From the NCBI GenBank assembly GCA_014529385.2, contig CM043963.1, forward strand, positions 105,427,912-105,491,911: 64,000 nt of DNA, in the 5' to 3' direction. Shown piece after piece: positions 1 to 11,211 of the stretch. The notes below the pieces were generated by a model that did not search any database, was not told the DNA's origin, and saw only the letters and a list, made by a program, of their open reading frames with translations. Position 1 is the stretch's first letter. Each line of letters begins with the position of its first letter. A program made the position numbers and the translations under genes. Source of the DNA: Adiantum capillus-veneris (lineage: Eukaryota > Streptophyta > Polypodiopsida > Polypodiales > Pteridaceae).

Positions 1-496
1 ATAAACCATACGACCCATTCTTGCGCATAGTATGGTTCGAGACCACCCAAACCATATTGGATTTCCACAAGACTTTGCATGGGTGGGGGTGAGCTCTATT
101 CTCCCATCCCTAGAATTCCTCATAGCCATCTGATATGGTATGGTCTATCAAGGCCCATAATATGTGCTAAAATGGGCCGTATGAGACATGCGGTCCATTT
201 TAGCACATAGTATGGTTTGGAGCCGCCCAAACCAGCCACAAGACTTTTCACGGGTGGGGGTGAGAACCATTAGTTCACCCCTATAATGTTACACAACTAT
301 CCGATATGATATGGCAGTTAAAGCGCATACTATGTGCTAAAATGGGATATATTGCTCATACAACCCATTTTAGCGCATAGTATGGGACTTGACCACCCAT
401 ACCATATCGGATGAATGTGCAACTTTGCACGGGTGGTATAATAGTGCTCACTCCCATCCGTACAAGTTTTCATCGCCATCCAATATGGTTTGGGCG
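1..496. repeat. ~170 bp satellite array, left part
   Basis: Diverged tandem units recur with landmark GCATAGTATGG at about 23, 204 and 374, a period of 170-180 bp. Each unit holds a long dyad: a left arm like CATACTATGTGCTAAAATGGG, a 17-20 base loop and a right arm like CCCATTTTAGCGCATAGTATG. The array breaks at 496 where gypsy G1 is inserted and resumes at 9041 in the same phase. The window begins inside the array, so its full length is unknown. No coding potential is credible. Confidence 0.9.
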
Positions 497-753
497 TGTG
501 CGCATCTGTTGCACGTGTCAATGCAAGGAATACACTGTGTGCGAGCCACAAATGGTTCCAAGCACGCAACTAGCCTAAACTAGTAAGCTCAAAGATGACG
601 ATGGTGTGTCACTCACCGCTCTACGCTTGCTGTCGTGGAGGATTTCTCACCGTGAAGAAGAAGAAGAAGCCGCCGCTATGCCGTGCTCAACCGCTTCGCC
701 CCCACCGTGCCGTTGTCGCAATGCTCGATCGCACTCTCTCTCTCTCTCTCACG

Positions 754-832
<79 letters not shown>

Positions 833-1122
833 GGAGATGATGAAGAAGAAGATGGAGATGGAGCAAGAGCACTCTTTAATTGCACAAATGAGAGAATGAG
901 TGAATTTTAGGTTTAGTTGACTTTTATATGAGCTCGCCCCATTCACACTTGGGCGCCCATGCTTAGCCAACTAATCCCTTGAATGTTCCAGTTAGAGTGC
1001 ACCTCTCATCGGCGATCACTCTTACCCTTTTCTTATTGGACCGACAAGCCCGGTACCTGACTCTACCAAATAAATAATACGGTGTTCGTCTTAGGTGATA
1101 GGAATGTGCGTGAGGGTTAACA
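497..1122 (-). repeat. G1 3' LTR
   Basis: Matches 8465-9035 along its length and, inverted, the LTRs of G2. In element orientation it starts TGTTAACCCTCACGC and ends GCACA. It is 626 bp, longer than its partner because of an expanded CA tract. A TATA box (TATAAAAG on the minus strand) lies at 921-928. Confidence 0.93.
756..831. repeat. (CA)n microsatellite in G1 3' LTR
   Basis: About 76 bases of uninterrupted AC repeat preceded by a (CT)n tract. The same LTR position holds only about nine CA units in the partner LTR (8726-8744), so the tract has expanded since insertion. ORFs predicted through it are repeat artefacts. Confidence 0.95.
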
Positions 1123-1135
1123 TGCCCCCCTTCCT
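1123..1135 (-). other. G1 polypurine tract
   Basis: Reading on the minus strand, AGGAAGGGGGGCA abuts the TGTTAACC start of the 3' LTR, the expected position for plus-strand DNA priming. The same tract lies at 28393-28405 in G2. Confidence 0.85.
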
Positions 1136-2853
1136 GATGTAGATTCCGTCCTCGGAACCTATTGAGTTGAAGCTCGTTCGTTGAGGTGGAAGAGCATTTG
1201 AGATGAATGTCCTTGGCCTTCTTTAGTCACTGCAAAATCAAACAAAATTGGCACAATAATTGCATTCTCATATACAATTAAAAAGCATATGCAGTTGTAG
1301 GCAGAAAATTTGATTGGTAACAGAATTTTAAACCATTTATCAACAATAAACATTAAATTGCAATAAAATCAAACGCATAAACAATTGTAAAGGTAAAAAA
1401 TTAAACAAGTATGGGGTCGCTAATTGACTATTAATACCATGGGCAAGCTTCTCAATTTTCTTTGGTCAATTAAGTTGTTTAATCGCGAGAGCCAAGTATT
1501 TCATGTCCGAGGGCTGACTAGAGGCTATACCTAGAAGACCTTGTAGTTAAGCTACGATAAAAGGAATTGCTCATGAAATCATCGCCTGACTTATTTCCTT
1601 TTCTTTGACCCCCCAAAGTATTTTCACATTGTTTCAATTTTGATGTGTGTGCTTATTTTGTATGCCTTGGGTTTATTGCTTTTCAAGGAAAAGCGCCCAC
1701 ACTGGGAATCTCTAGGGCTCTAGTACCATAGGTGATACATGTGAGTGAAGTACCAAATCAAGCTGGATTTCTCTTCCAACTTAAGATTTTACATTGTGGC
1801 ACTTTGATTTTTTTGTTTGTTTGTTTGTTTCCAGTATTTTTAATTTTGTAACTTTGGGGGGGTCATATAACACTGTTATCCTCCCCAGGCTCATCACATT
1901 AGTAAATCCCTTTATAATACTTAAGCTAAAGGTCAATAGGGACTAAGCCCACTAGAAAGCCCTAGTACATTTCACACAATGCTGCCTAAATCGGATTAAG
2001 AACCTAAGTAACCATTGATTATTAGGAAGGCATTCCCCATGGTATTAAGAGAAGATCTCTAACACCTACCTTGGTCAAACTAGCTTAATCAGACTGCTTG
2101 ATTTTTAAACCTAGACAAGTGATTATGATAAAAAATTACATTGAATTTAATGTTTGATACTAAGAAAATGTGTTGAATATTATGCTACCAATCACAATTA
2201 AAGCAGACAAACATGTATGCAAAAAAGATAAGGGGCAATGTTAATGGACAAGAAACACTTGTTTGTGTTGATGATCATGCTTGGTTTGAAGAGTAAACGA
2301 GAGAAAGATTCCATGAAGGTCCAAATCCTAACCATAGCAACACGTTCCTGTACACACGAGGAAACACAAAGAATACCTCTAGGAGGCACATCAGTGGGAA
2401 GAAAGAACTTTGCTAATCACTAAACTCTAAAACAGAAACACTCCTATTGTACTAATCCTATCTATCCTCCATCACTCGAGTGATGAGGATCAAAGGTGTT
2501 TGATGAAATAGGTTTCTATTTCAGTGTACCGAATGTGAATGTGTAGGTCTGGTCAATGTTTTAACTCTTATTGTGCATACTCGTTTGTTAATTTCTCTTG
2601 CTCTTTATTATTTTTGTTTTTTGTGAGTATAAGGCTTTATATATACATTCCCTAAGATTGGGAGATTGAGAGGTCAGGGAGGAAGGTAAGAGGGAAATAA
2701 TTCAATGATGGATGTCAGCAAACACTCCCCCCTTCCTTGGGTAGATCATACCTTTTGGAATGATGTCGTCACCTTTTGAAACCAATTGTTCCAGTTGGTA
2801 ATAGGTGATGATTTTTGCCAGTAGTTTCCTATTATCTTAGGCACCTCATTGAG
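1136..2853 (-). other. G1 3' noncoding region
   Basis: About 1.7 kb with no supported coding region. It is homologous, inverted, to 26990-28392 of G2, which shows it belongs to the element. The small ORFs here are not conserved as open frames between the copies. The part nearest the coding region (2.45-2.75 kb) looks more diverged from G2. Confidence 0.75.
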
Positions 2854-3675
2854 TTACAAGGGTGGTAAGGTACTCTCCCAGGATCGAACTTGAAGTGGTT
2901 CATCAGGTGATTCTTGAACACTGGGAGGTAAGGATTCATTTGTAGCTTTATGGAGGTCCACTAGTGTAGGTGGAGGATGTGGAGAAGCTTTTACCTCTAT
3001 GGATGCATTACATGAGGAGCTAGAAACTTCATGATACTCCCCCCTTCCTGAGCTAGGTAGAACAAATCGTTCTTTCTTCGGTACCCAAACTAGCTTTGGA
3101 GCGGGTGTGTAGCATTTTGTGATTTTCTTCTTTCCACGATCGTTGATCCATTTTGGAGCTACGGGATTGGTCTCACATGGGTCAGGTGACAAGTAATAAC
3201 ACAATCTACGTTTTGACACCCAGATTTGATCATTTCCTTGATAATAGCCTTGGGCTTCCAATAGTCGTTTAGGAATCCACCGCCACGTTTCCTTACATTT
3301 CTTGGAGCGAGTGGGACGTTCCTTACAAGGCTTCTGTTTTTTAGCACTAGCAATGGTCGCTAAAGAAGATTTAGGGACCCACTTGTATGTTTTCTTCGTT
3401 ATATTAGGATGAGTCTTGTCAGAAGCTATATGCATTGCTTGTAGAATATTAAAGGGTACGGGCATTTCATCCCCCTCAGGTGTTACCCAGGTCGTCCCCC
3501 TCTTTCCCCAAGTGTCTATGGTTGTTGCTAGGTGGACCCAATCCAAATTTTCCAACTCAGTCATCCCAGGTAGTACATCCATATAAAGAGAATCTTCCCC
3601 AACATCAGTGTCTTCCCCAACATATTCACTATGGTTGTGGTTGCAAGGTGAGGTCTTCCCATAGTTTCCCATCAA
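2854..3675 (-). pseudogene. G1 C-terminal ORF with WVPK-type motifs
   Basis: The 273-residue frame begins just after the broken protease and continues the post-protease spacer of the family (residues ~25-90, with LDWVHLATTIDTW and VTPEGDEMPVPFNIL). The rest is basic and contains four spaced copies of a short motif: TYKWVPKSSL, TWRWIPKRLL, QIWVSKRRL and LVWVPKKER. No enzyme signature is visible. In G2 the sequence matching its middle is split into two parts flanking a second protease, so G1 looks like a fusion across a deletion. Function is unknown. A nucleic-acid-binding or structural role is only a guess from the basic composition. Confidence 0.6.
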
Positions 3676-3887
3676 TTTTTAGTGACAATGCTAACCCTAG
3701 CACCACCATCAAGGATTACCTTCACAGTTAATCCCTTAGTAGTGATTGGTATGGTTGCATTGGATTCATCACCCTCAAAGTATTGTCCCAACTTGTTAAT
3801 AGGTATTTCTATAACAAGGTTCTCATCTAGGTTGGGTTGTGGATCTAAGTGTTTCTCCTCTATTGGCATCTCCCCAGCCCCATCCAT
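3672..3887 (-). pseudogene. G1 aspartic protease 1, truncated
   Basis: Retropepsin-like fragment of a polyprotein. The N-terminal flap-side sequence and active-site segment VILDGGARVS are visible, with D-G-G in place of the usual D-T/S-G. An in-frame TGA at 3672-3674 follows, at the same position as in G2 (25469-25471). Shortly after it the sequence jumps to the spacer (DVGEDSLYMDVLPG). G2 has about 340 bases between these points that encode the rest of the protease, including ILGRPFMREAKMVHDW. The domain therefore cannot be functional in this copy. Confidence 0.75.
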
Positions 3888-3935
3888 CTATGCAAATTGT
3901 GGTAGCCCAAACTTTAGTTCTCCATTGAGGAAGGC

Positions 3936-5651
3936 TCAAAGAGATGAGACTAGCTCAAGGTCTTTATATAGTTTGGACATGATGGTGGTTCTAACTTCTG
4001 AAGACATGAAATCCATCAATTTGGCAATGTTTAACGGCACTTTTTGGGCTTCAGTCCCTTGACGTGGGGAAGATGGGATCTCCATTTCTTCGATAGGATC
4101 AGGTAGTCCCTCTGTAAACATTCTTTCCATCAAGAAGTGAGTACGCCCACTTTCCCATGACTTTAAGTCACTTTTATCTTGGATGACACTAGGTATGGCT
4201 AAGGGTCGATGGACTTGGTGAGGTTGTTGTTGCGTAGGGAACATGGTGCCTGTAATCTGGATCTGCCTAGGTGCTGGTTGTAGATCCCTTTGGGTGTCTT
4301 CTACCAAACTCCTTAATTGCTTGACTCGCTCGATCTCCTCTCTAGGGTTTGGATAAGTTCCTATCTTCTTCCTAGATCCTTGCCATTGTGGCTCATGAAG
4401 ATCTTCCTTGTTGGTTTCTATCTTAGTGGTCGATTTGGTCTGCATGGTTTCACCTGAATCAGAATCCTCTTCAGCGTCGTTCATATATACAGGGTCGTCA
4501 CCATTCCCTATGTTGGTCTTTGAACTGGGGTCTGACTTCGATGCATTTTGCGATCTCTTCCGTCGTGTTTTCTTCTTTTTTTGAGATTGGGCTATTGATG
4601 CCGCGTCTCTTTCTTCAATAATATAATTTTGTTTTTGGAGCATCGATCGTGTGAGTACGTTTATTGGTACCATAGGTGTACTTTGTGATGGCTCCTCGGT
4701 AACTTCAATCAAGTTTAATGGCGTGATCTTTGGCGCATTTGGATTTGGACATTGGGAAATCAAATGATCTATGCCACATTGATTACACATGAGTATCAGC
4801 ATTGTAGACGTCCTCGCTTGATTGGTTTGCATTAGTTTTCCATTCTTTTGTAGCCTAATAGGACACTCGGCCACACGATGTGGACTTCCACACTCATAGC
4901 ATTGAAGAGTTGGTCTCTTAGCAGTGTAATTGATATTTTGGCCTCTTGCAGCAAGAGCAGCTACTTGATAGACATGTTTGACTTGTCCCCAATAGTCCTC
5001 CATGTAGTATTGTGGACTTTCTTCAAGCACATCCATCCCATAGGCAATATTAGGATCTATATCTTCCTCACAGCCTTCCAAACAAGCAATAGATGACTCA
5101 CAACCCACTTGATTCACAGAAGTGATTCTCGGATGTGGTGGTTGCGGTCCTAGCACTAGAGGTGGTAAGGGTGTTTTTTGAACAACATTTTGGGCCCTAG
5201 GGACCATGTGTTGTGCTATTTGTTCAAGAGGTGGAGCCGGCATCAATGTAGGCACTCGAGGTGTGTCTGTCCATGCTAAGGTTGGTCTATTGGCCATCGC
5301 GCGCTTATATACTATGCAATCCTTAGCTTGATGACCATACCTCCCATAGGCATTGCAATTCCCATTGAATTTCACTCTAAAAGTAGTGCATTCACTGGTA
5401 GTATGCGGTCCATTGCATACTGAGCACCATTGTTGCTCCCTTCTTGGATACATATGATTGTTTTGCGTAGCACAATTATCTCTAAGACTCTCTTGAATGT
5501 GCTTGGTGAGATCTGCTAAAGTCATCTCAGATATCTTTAGCTCCTTAGCAATAGGCTTTAGGGTCATTGGCTGATGCCCCGATGCTTGCGAGGTAGTAGA
5601 TTTAGGCTCAATAGACACTCTTTCTCCTTGAACCATTAAATTATCCTCCAA
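3936..5651 (-). pseudogene. G1 gag C-terminal half with four zinc knuckles
   Basis: A 571-residue open stretch encodes the nucleocapsid-like part of gag, which would bind element RNA in virus-like particles. Zinc knuckles lie at residues 76-88, 99-112, 251-263 and 289-301. Three have the shortened spacing CX2CX3HX4C. The second has canonical spacing but its second Cys is Tyr (Y102). Residues ~355-375 form a basic patch (KKKKTRRKRS). The frame ends in a TGA at 3936-3938 that is shared with G2 (25205-25207). A frameshift separates it from the gag core upstream. Confidence 0.8.
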
Positions 5652-6160
5652 TTGGATCTCATTGGTGGTGACTTAGTGGTGATACCTCTAATGACTAGAC
5701 CATTGTAGATATCCTCATGTCGTAATCCCATAATGAATCTATCAAGCAATTGGTTATGGTTGAAGCGTTAATTTGGATTACAACGAGAGTTCAAATGCTT
5801 CAAGCGACTAATAAAGTCTCTCACTAACTCTCCTTCCTCTTGTAGGGCTTTCTAGAGCTGAGAGGCTACACCCCAAAGCACTCCCTCTCGTATGTATTCT
5901 TTCAAGAACAGTCTCCTAAGAGTAGGGTAAATCGTTTTTTCTTCTGTCCTTAGGGTTCTATACCAATCCCCTGCCTTCCCACTTAAGGTTAGGCTTAAAG
6001 CATTACTCTTATGTAGGTCATTGTATTCTCCTAGAGAATCGCATATTTGTTCAAAAACTTCGATATGCTTTCTCACATCCCGGTCTTCGCTAAATTTTTG
6101 TGTGAGCTTGGCTATTTGTACTGCTTTACTTCTAGGTTCTCTATCAGGCCTGCTACACAT
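5652..6160 (-). pseudogene. G1 gag core domain
   Basis: Matches the Retrotrans_gag capsid-like fold. It has VRKHIEVFEQICDSL, a hydrophobic block ALSLTLSGKAGDWYRTL, and YPTLRRLFLKEYI. The frame stops at a TAG (5852-5854) that G2 shares at 23298-23300. Homology continues beyond it (EEGELVRDFISRLKHLN and following), where a frameshift near 5.65-5.70 kb is needed to reach the zinc-knuckle frame. Capsid assembly is the family role. This copy cannot make it as one chain without readthrough and frameshift. Confidence 0.78.
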
Positions 6161-6187
6161 ATTCTCAGCAATAGATCGACTGATAGC

Positions 6188-7759
6188 TTAAGTAAACGTT
6201 GCAAAGTCGCATAAGTGAGCAGGCACCATGGGTGAAGGCGCTCCAGAGACTACATATGGAGTAGGTATTGGCATTGGGCTTGGCGCATAGGAAGCCCTTG
6301 GGTTCCACATTGGGTACAATGTTGTGCCATGTGGTGGCCCAAAGTTCATATGTGTGGCCCTAGGCATAGCACACATAGGATGTGACATGTTAATGCTAGC
6401 CGGTATAGTCCCATGGAAATAAGAACTTCGGTGTTGTGGTTGCGGAGCATAGGTTGTTGAAACAATGTGAGAGGTAGAGACTACATGAGTACAAGGATCC
6501 ATGGGTGTATACGATTGGTACACACTTGTAGGTACTATTGCAAGCATTGAGCTACCATGTAGCGGTGCTTTACTAACAAATGATGTCCATGGCGTTTTTC
6601 TTGGCATGCCCATCATTGGGGTAGGCATGGTAGCCGTTTTGTCATCAAGGGAAAGATGAGCTACACTTGGAAAGGTAAAGCTATCACTTGTGGGCTCAGA
6701 TTGCACTGAGACCCCTGGCAAAACAACATATGGAGGATCCATCGGACTTTCCGAGGGAGTCTCCATTTGCGACCAGGTTTGTTGTTTAGCCTTCCCTGTA
6801 TCCAAGAATCTCATGAGACCCGTTGAAGGCATGTTGATCCCCTTTTTCTGTCTCTCTAACTCAATGACCCTATGGATGACCTCACAAACTCTTTGTTGTT
6901 GATCCTCCACAGTAGTAGCACCCATTGTGGATTGTAGGACATCTAACCAACCCACGTGATAGCTGTGACCTGCGTAAAGGTCGGTTAGAGTTTTCGTTTG
7001 TAGTTCGTACTCCTAGTTATCATTTAAGAACGCTCTATCTAGGATTGAGGTGCTAGGGGTGTCCTTTGAGCTAGATGCAATGTTGCTTTCTAGGGGTTGG
7101 CCCTTAGCGGTTGCTAAGTTAGGAGCCCTCGATTGCTCTCCTAGCAAGGATATTGACATAGGGGCTTTTGCTTTTAACTCTCTTCGTTTCTCCGCCTTGC
7201 GTAAGCTCTCGATTTCCTTTTCCCTAGCCGCAATGATATATCGCTCAACCTCTTGCACTTCGGCAAGGCTTCTACCATCAGGTAATATAACCTCGGAGGA
7301 AAATAGCTCTGAAGAGTCAGGGGGTGTAGTGAATGGAGTATTCACGTGCACATTCGCTAAGGGCATAGGGTCTATGTTCATCATGAATGGAGAATTTACT
7401 TCCCCACCACCCTCATTTACATCATTAGCTCCATGTTCAGAGCGAGTGGATCTACTAAAGGTTTTCTTCAAGCGGCTAAGCACGCTCGGCCCAGACCATG
7501 GGCCCACTGCATGCATGTCTTGGCTTGAGCTATTGGGATTAGGTATTGGGAAACCCTCCATGATGTCGTAGTCAGAGGAAGAGTCACTAGCCGCTATGTT
7601 TGGGTCTTGGTTTGTACTACCTTGGGTCCCCGACGAGGGCCCGGAACCTAAGGTAGGTAGATATTGAGAACTCGCGTAAGTCGAAATGCTCTCTAGTTGA
7701 TCCATCTCTAGCACACGACCAGAGCGCAGATGCATGTGTCTTTGGCACCCTACAAGCAT
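6188..7759 (-). pseudogene. G1 gag N-terminal region
   Basis: Two same-frame open stretches (7759-7013 and 6955-6188) make up the gag N-terminus. They are separated by a TAG at 7013-7015 where G2 has a Trp codon. The start MLVGCQRHMHLRSGRVLE is taken because it is the first ATG after the leader; G2 has ACG at the same place. The region is Ser/Pro/Met-rich and low in complexity. It has a short charged helix near residues 175-205 (EVERYIIAAREKEIESLRKAE). A TAA at 6188-6190 separates it from the gag core in the same frame. No enzymatic domain is seen. Confidence 0.72.
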
Positions 7760-8443
7760 CGGCGAGTAACCTCGAAGGTTAACTGCTTACTTTTTTAGGC
7801 GTCCGTTTTCACTAGTTTTTTAATAATTTTTAATGATCGGTTTTTTTTATTAAAGTGTGTGATAGCTCAACATGAGCGTATTACTCAGAGGGTTGCGGTG
7901 TGCTTTACAGCACTACGTTCGGTCACCTGAAGCTCCTTTTGTCCTCAAAAAGGTCGATTTTTAGCTACGTGTGAGGCTAAAATACGTAATTTTAAAGGGC
8001 GACTGAGGCCTGAGACTGAGTGTGAGCTTGGGCTTTGGTTCTGGGGGATATTCTCGATCCCGGTCCTACCTTTAATTTTTTTTTGGGATAAGGTCGCCAC
8101 GGCCGCGCTGTGCTCGCGAGCACACACACACACACTCTACCTACCTACTTACAACTAATACACCTACTGTTACACACTAACACACTTCATTATCTCTAAC
8201 AGATCTACTTCCTACTTACTGTACTTTACACAGAACTAACATTATGAATCTACAACCTTAATACTAACACCTTATCACAGAGAAAACACAGTACCTTTCA
8301 AAACCTCATTAACAAAGAAATACACAGCAGCAAAACAAACTCCTCCTTCTCAACACATACACCTTCCTTCCCTGCCTTTCCTACAATTGAAATTGCACCA
8401 CAAAGAAGCACAGAGTGTCATTCAAGCTTAGTGTATGGCATTT
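7760..8443 (-). other. G1 5' leader
   Basis: Noncoding leader between primer site and gag. It is homologous to 20684-21391 of G2, including the poly-A/T stretch and a short CA tract near 8122-8135. No gene is supported. Confidence 0.75.
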
Positions 8444-8460
8444 TCCCGGTAGCGGCACCA
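8444..8460 (-). other. G1 primer binding site (tRNA-Asp type, degenerate)
   Basis: On the minus strand TGGTGCCGCTACCGGGA lies four bases inside the 5' LTR. It resembles the TGGCGCCG..GCCGGGGA site of Athila/Tat-type gypsy elements, with a few mismatches. The exact tRNA is an inference. Confidence 0.7.
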
Positions 8461-8464
8461 AAAA

Positions 8465-9035
8465 TATGCGCGTCTGTTGCACGTGTCAATGCAAGAAACT
8501 TGCCGATACACTGTGTGCGAGCCACAAATGGCTCCAAGCACGCAACTAGCTTAAACTAGTAAGCTCAAAGATGACGATGGTGTGTCACTCACCGCTTTAC
8601 GCTTACTGTCGTGGAGGATTCCTCGCCGCGAAGAAGAAGGAGCCGCCGATGTGCCGCGCTCAACCGCTTCGCCGTCGTCGTGCCGTCGTCGCAATGCTCG
8701 ATCGTTCTCTCTCTCTCTCACGCATACACACACACACACACACAAGGAGATAAAGAAGAAGAAGATGGAGATGGAGCAAGAGCACTCTTAAATTGCACAA
8801 ATGAGAGAATGAGTGAATTTTAGGTTCAGTTGACTTTTATATGAGCTTGCCCCATTCACACTTGGGTGCCCATGCTTAGCCAACTAATCCCTTGAATGTT
8901 CCAGTTAGAGTGCGTCTCTCATCGACGATCACTCTTACCCTTTTCTTATTGGAACGACAAGCTCGGTACCTGACTCTACCAAATAAATAATACGGTGTCT
9001 GTCTTAGGTGATAGGAATGTGCGTGAGGGTTAACA
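8465..9035 (-). repeat. G1 5' LTR
   Basis: 571 bp, highly similar to 497-1122. Its inner terminus is mutated (TATGCG where the partner has TGTGCG, plus strand). TATAAAAG lies on the minus strand at 8834-8841. The outer end AACA is followed by the target duplication GGGCG. Confidence 0.93.
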
Positions 9036-9040
9036 GGGCG

Positions 9041-9967
9041 GTCTTGACCCATGCTATGCGCTCAAATGGGCCGTGTGAGTCATACAACCCATTTTATTGC
9101 ATAGTATGGGCCTTGATCGCCCACACTAGTCTAGATGGATGTGAAAATTTATACAAGTGGGGGAATGAGACTCATCCCCACCCTTGCAAAGTCCTACAGC
9201 CATCCGATATGGTTTGAGTGGTCCTGATCCATATTATGCGCTAAAATGGGCCATTTGGCACATACAATCCATTTTAGCGCCGATACCATAGCGGATGACT
9301 GTGAAAATTTGCATAGGTAGGAAAATGGTTTTCACCCCCACCCCTAAAAAGTTGCATAGCCATCCAAATTGGCATGGGTGGTCAAGGCCCATACTATGTG
9401 CTAAAATGGGTCGTATGGCCATTTGAACACATAGTATGGTTCGCAACCACGCAAAACATATTGGATGGCCACAAGACTTTTCATGGGTGGGGTTGAGAAC
9501 CATTTCACAACCCGTGAAATGTTTCATAGCCATCCAATATGGTATGGGTGGTCAAAGCCTATAATTTGTGCTAAAATGTGTCATATGAGCCATATGGTCC
9601 ATTTTAGCGCATAGTGTGGTTTGGGATTGTCCAAATCATATTAGATGGACATGAGACTTTTCACGAATGGGTGTGAGCACCACTTAATCACCCTAAAAAT
9701 TTTCATAGCCATCAAATATGGTATGGGCAATCAAAGCCCATACTATGCACTAAAATGGGACATATGGCTCATATAACCCATTTTAGCGCATAGTATGGGT
9801 CGGGACGGACCAAACCATATCGGATGACCATGAGAGTTTGCACAAATGGGTGTGAGCACCATTCAACCACTCCTAAAAGGTCACACAGCCATCCAATATG
9901 GTTTGGGAGGTCAAGGGCCATACTATGTGCTAAAATGGGACATATGGCTCATACAACCCATTTTAGC
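9041..9967. repeat. ~170 bp satellite array, right part
   Basis: Continues the array of 1-496 across G1. The dyad (CATACTATG..CTAAAATGGG, loop, CCCATTTTAG..CATAGTATGG) starts near 9048, 9227, 9388, 9566, 9735 and 9909, a spacing of 161-179 bp. Some dyads are damaged (9285, 9420). The last one is cut at about 9967, where unrelated sequence begins. Confidence 0.9.
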
Positions 9968-10805
9968 TCTTCTATCATGAATTAGATATGATCGGCTGGT
10001 ATTGTTGGATCTTTGTCTATGTACATGGGTATTTATATGGTTTATATTTTCATCTATATGATTAGATTGATTACCACACATGTGGACCTTTATATGTTCA
10101 TCTACATTGGTATCCTTTTATAATGGATTAGGACATGCTTGTCTTTAAAGTTTCTATATGGGTGTTGACGTGGTCCTCTACAAGTGCATCTAAAATATTG
10201 TCTCTATGGTCATCTATATAATTGTCTGCATGGAAATATACATGGTTAACTTTGTAAAGATTGGTTGTCTATGTGGATCATCAATATGATTGGCTAATGT
10301 CATCAATAGTGTCATCTTCATTGCTATCTTTCTATATGATGGATTAGGATATGATCATCTTTATATGGCTCTATGGAAATCTATATTAGACTCTATATGG
10401 TTTTCTCTATGACTATCTACATGGGAATATATATAGATTTCTACATTGGCATCCATATGGTCATCTAAATATAGTGCTATCCTTTTTCCATAGACCACAT
10501 GTATATGGTAGTCTATATGGTCAGTTCTATGCTACTCTATATGGCCAGTTCTACGATCTTCTACATAGGGATACATATGTTCATCTATATGGTCGATGCT
10601 ATGATCCTCTATATGGTCATCTATATGGTTTCTTATAGGATTTCTCCAAACCCTTTTAAATGGTTCTTTGTATGGTTAACTAGATTATACTATTTTCTAT
10701 ATCATCATCTTTATTGTCGCATATATGGTCAACCAGATTGGTGTATACTTAGACAACTAGCTCATTGTCTATATGGACAACTAGATTTTCATCAACTAAA
10801 ATTCA
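9968..10805. repeat. Degenerate CTATATGG/CATCTATATGG minisatellite
   Basis: AT-rich sequence made of loosely repeated words such as TCTATATGGTCATCTATATG and TCTACATGG at roughly 20-50 base spacing. ORFs through it are Met/Tyr/Ile repeats and are not credible genes. Confidence 0.7.
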
Positions 10806-10814
10806 AAAACAAAA

Positions 10815-10818
<4 letters not shown>

Positions 10819-10848
<30 letters not shown>

Positions 10849-10996
10849 TTCTGTCGCCAGGGGGATCCAAGGGGGGGGCGTTCTCGAAGGTTGGGAAATA
10901 GATGTATTTTTGGATATGAATTTGTATATAATTTTACAAAAAAAGATATGATATTTATCATGTGGTAGAGAGACTCTTATACACATTGTATGAGGG

Positions 10997-11056
<60 letters not shown>

Positions 11057-11062
11057 AAGAGA
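10819..11062. repeat. (CT)n and (GA)n microsatellites
   Basis: A CT tract at about 10819-10847 and a GA tract at about 10999-11062 flank ~150 bases of unremarkable sequence that starts with a run of nine G (10872-10880). The opposite polarity could fold into a hairpin. No gene is supported. Confidence 0.85.
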
Positions 11063-11211
11063 GGGAAAAAGAGTATCAATAGAGACAAGGAGTGATAGAG
11101 ATTTGATCCAGACATTCTCTGAGCTAGACACTCAGTACAATTCTCGTCAAAAAAGTCCAGGCAAGCACATGAGTCCATGTTCCATCATCTTTGCAAGTCT
11201 CATCGAGTGCC

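Larger units (their letters stand above)
497..9035 (-). mobile_element. Gypsy element G1, non-autonomous (no RT or integrase)
   Basis: This is a complete LTR element inserted in the satellite. It is bounded by LTRs 8465-9035 (5') and 497-1122 (3') and flanked by the target duplication GGGCG at 492-496 and 9036-9040. Reading on the minus strand it has a degenerate tRNA-Asp-type primer site, a leader, gag, a truncated first protease, a WVPK-motif C-terminal ORF, ~1.7 kb of noncoding 3' sequence and a polypurine tract. No RT, RNase H or integrase motif is found. G2 (20100-28965) is a second copy with the same organisation. Compared with G2 it lacks ~340 bp of protease 1 and all of protease 2. 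Confidence 0.92.

Noticed and set aside
595-970. Several overlapping ORFs encoding Thr-His, Cys-Val or Ser-Leu repeats
   Set aside because: They are translations of (CA)n and (CT)n microsatellites in an LTR on both strands. The same applies near 8551, 10765-11400, 30758-31103, 54322, 59341-59940 and 62152-62585.
1159-1353. Small ORF in the G1 3' region
   Set aside because: Not preserved as an open frame at the corresponding G2 position (28.2-28.35 kb).
10499-10951. 150-codon ORF rich in Met, Tyr and Ile
   Set aside because: It runs through the CTATATGG minisatellite and a CT tract; no domain and repeat-driven composition.
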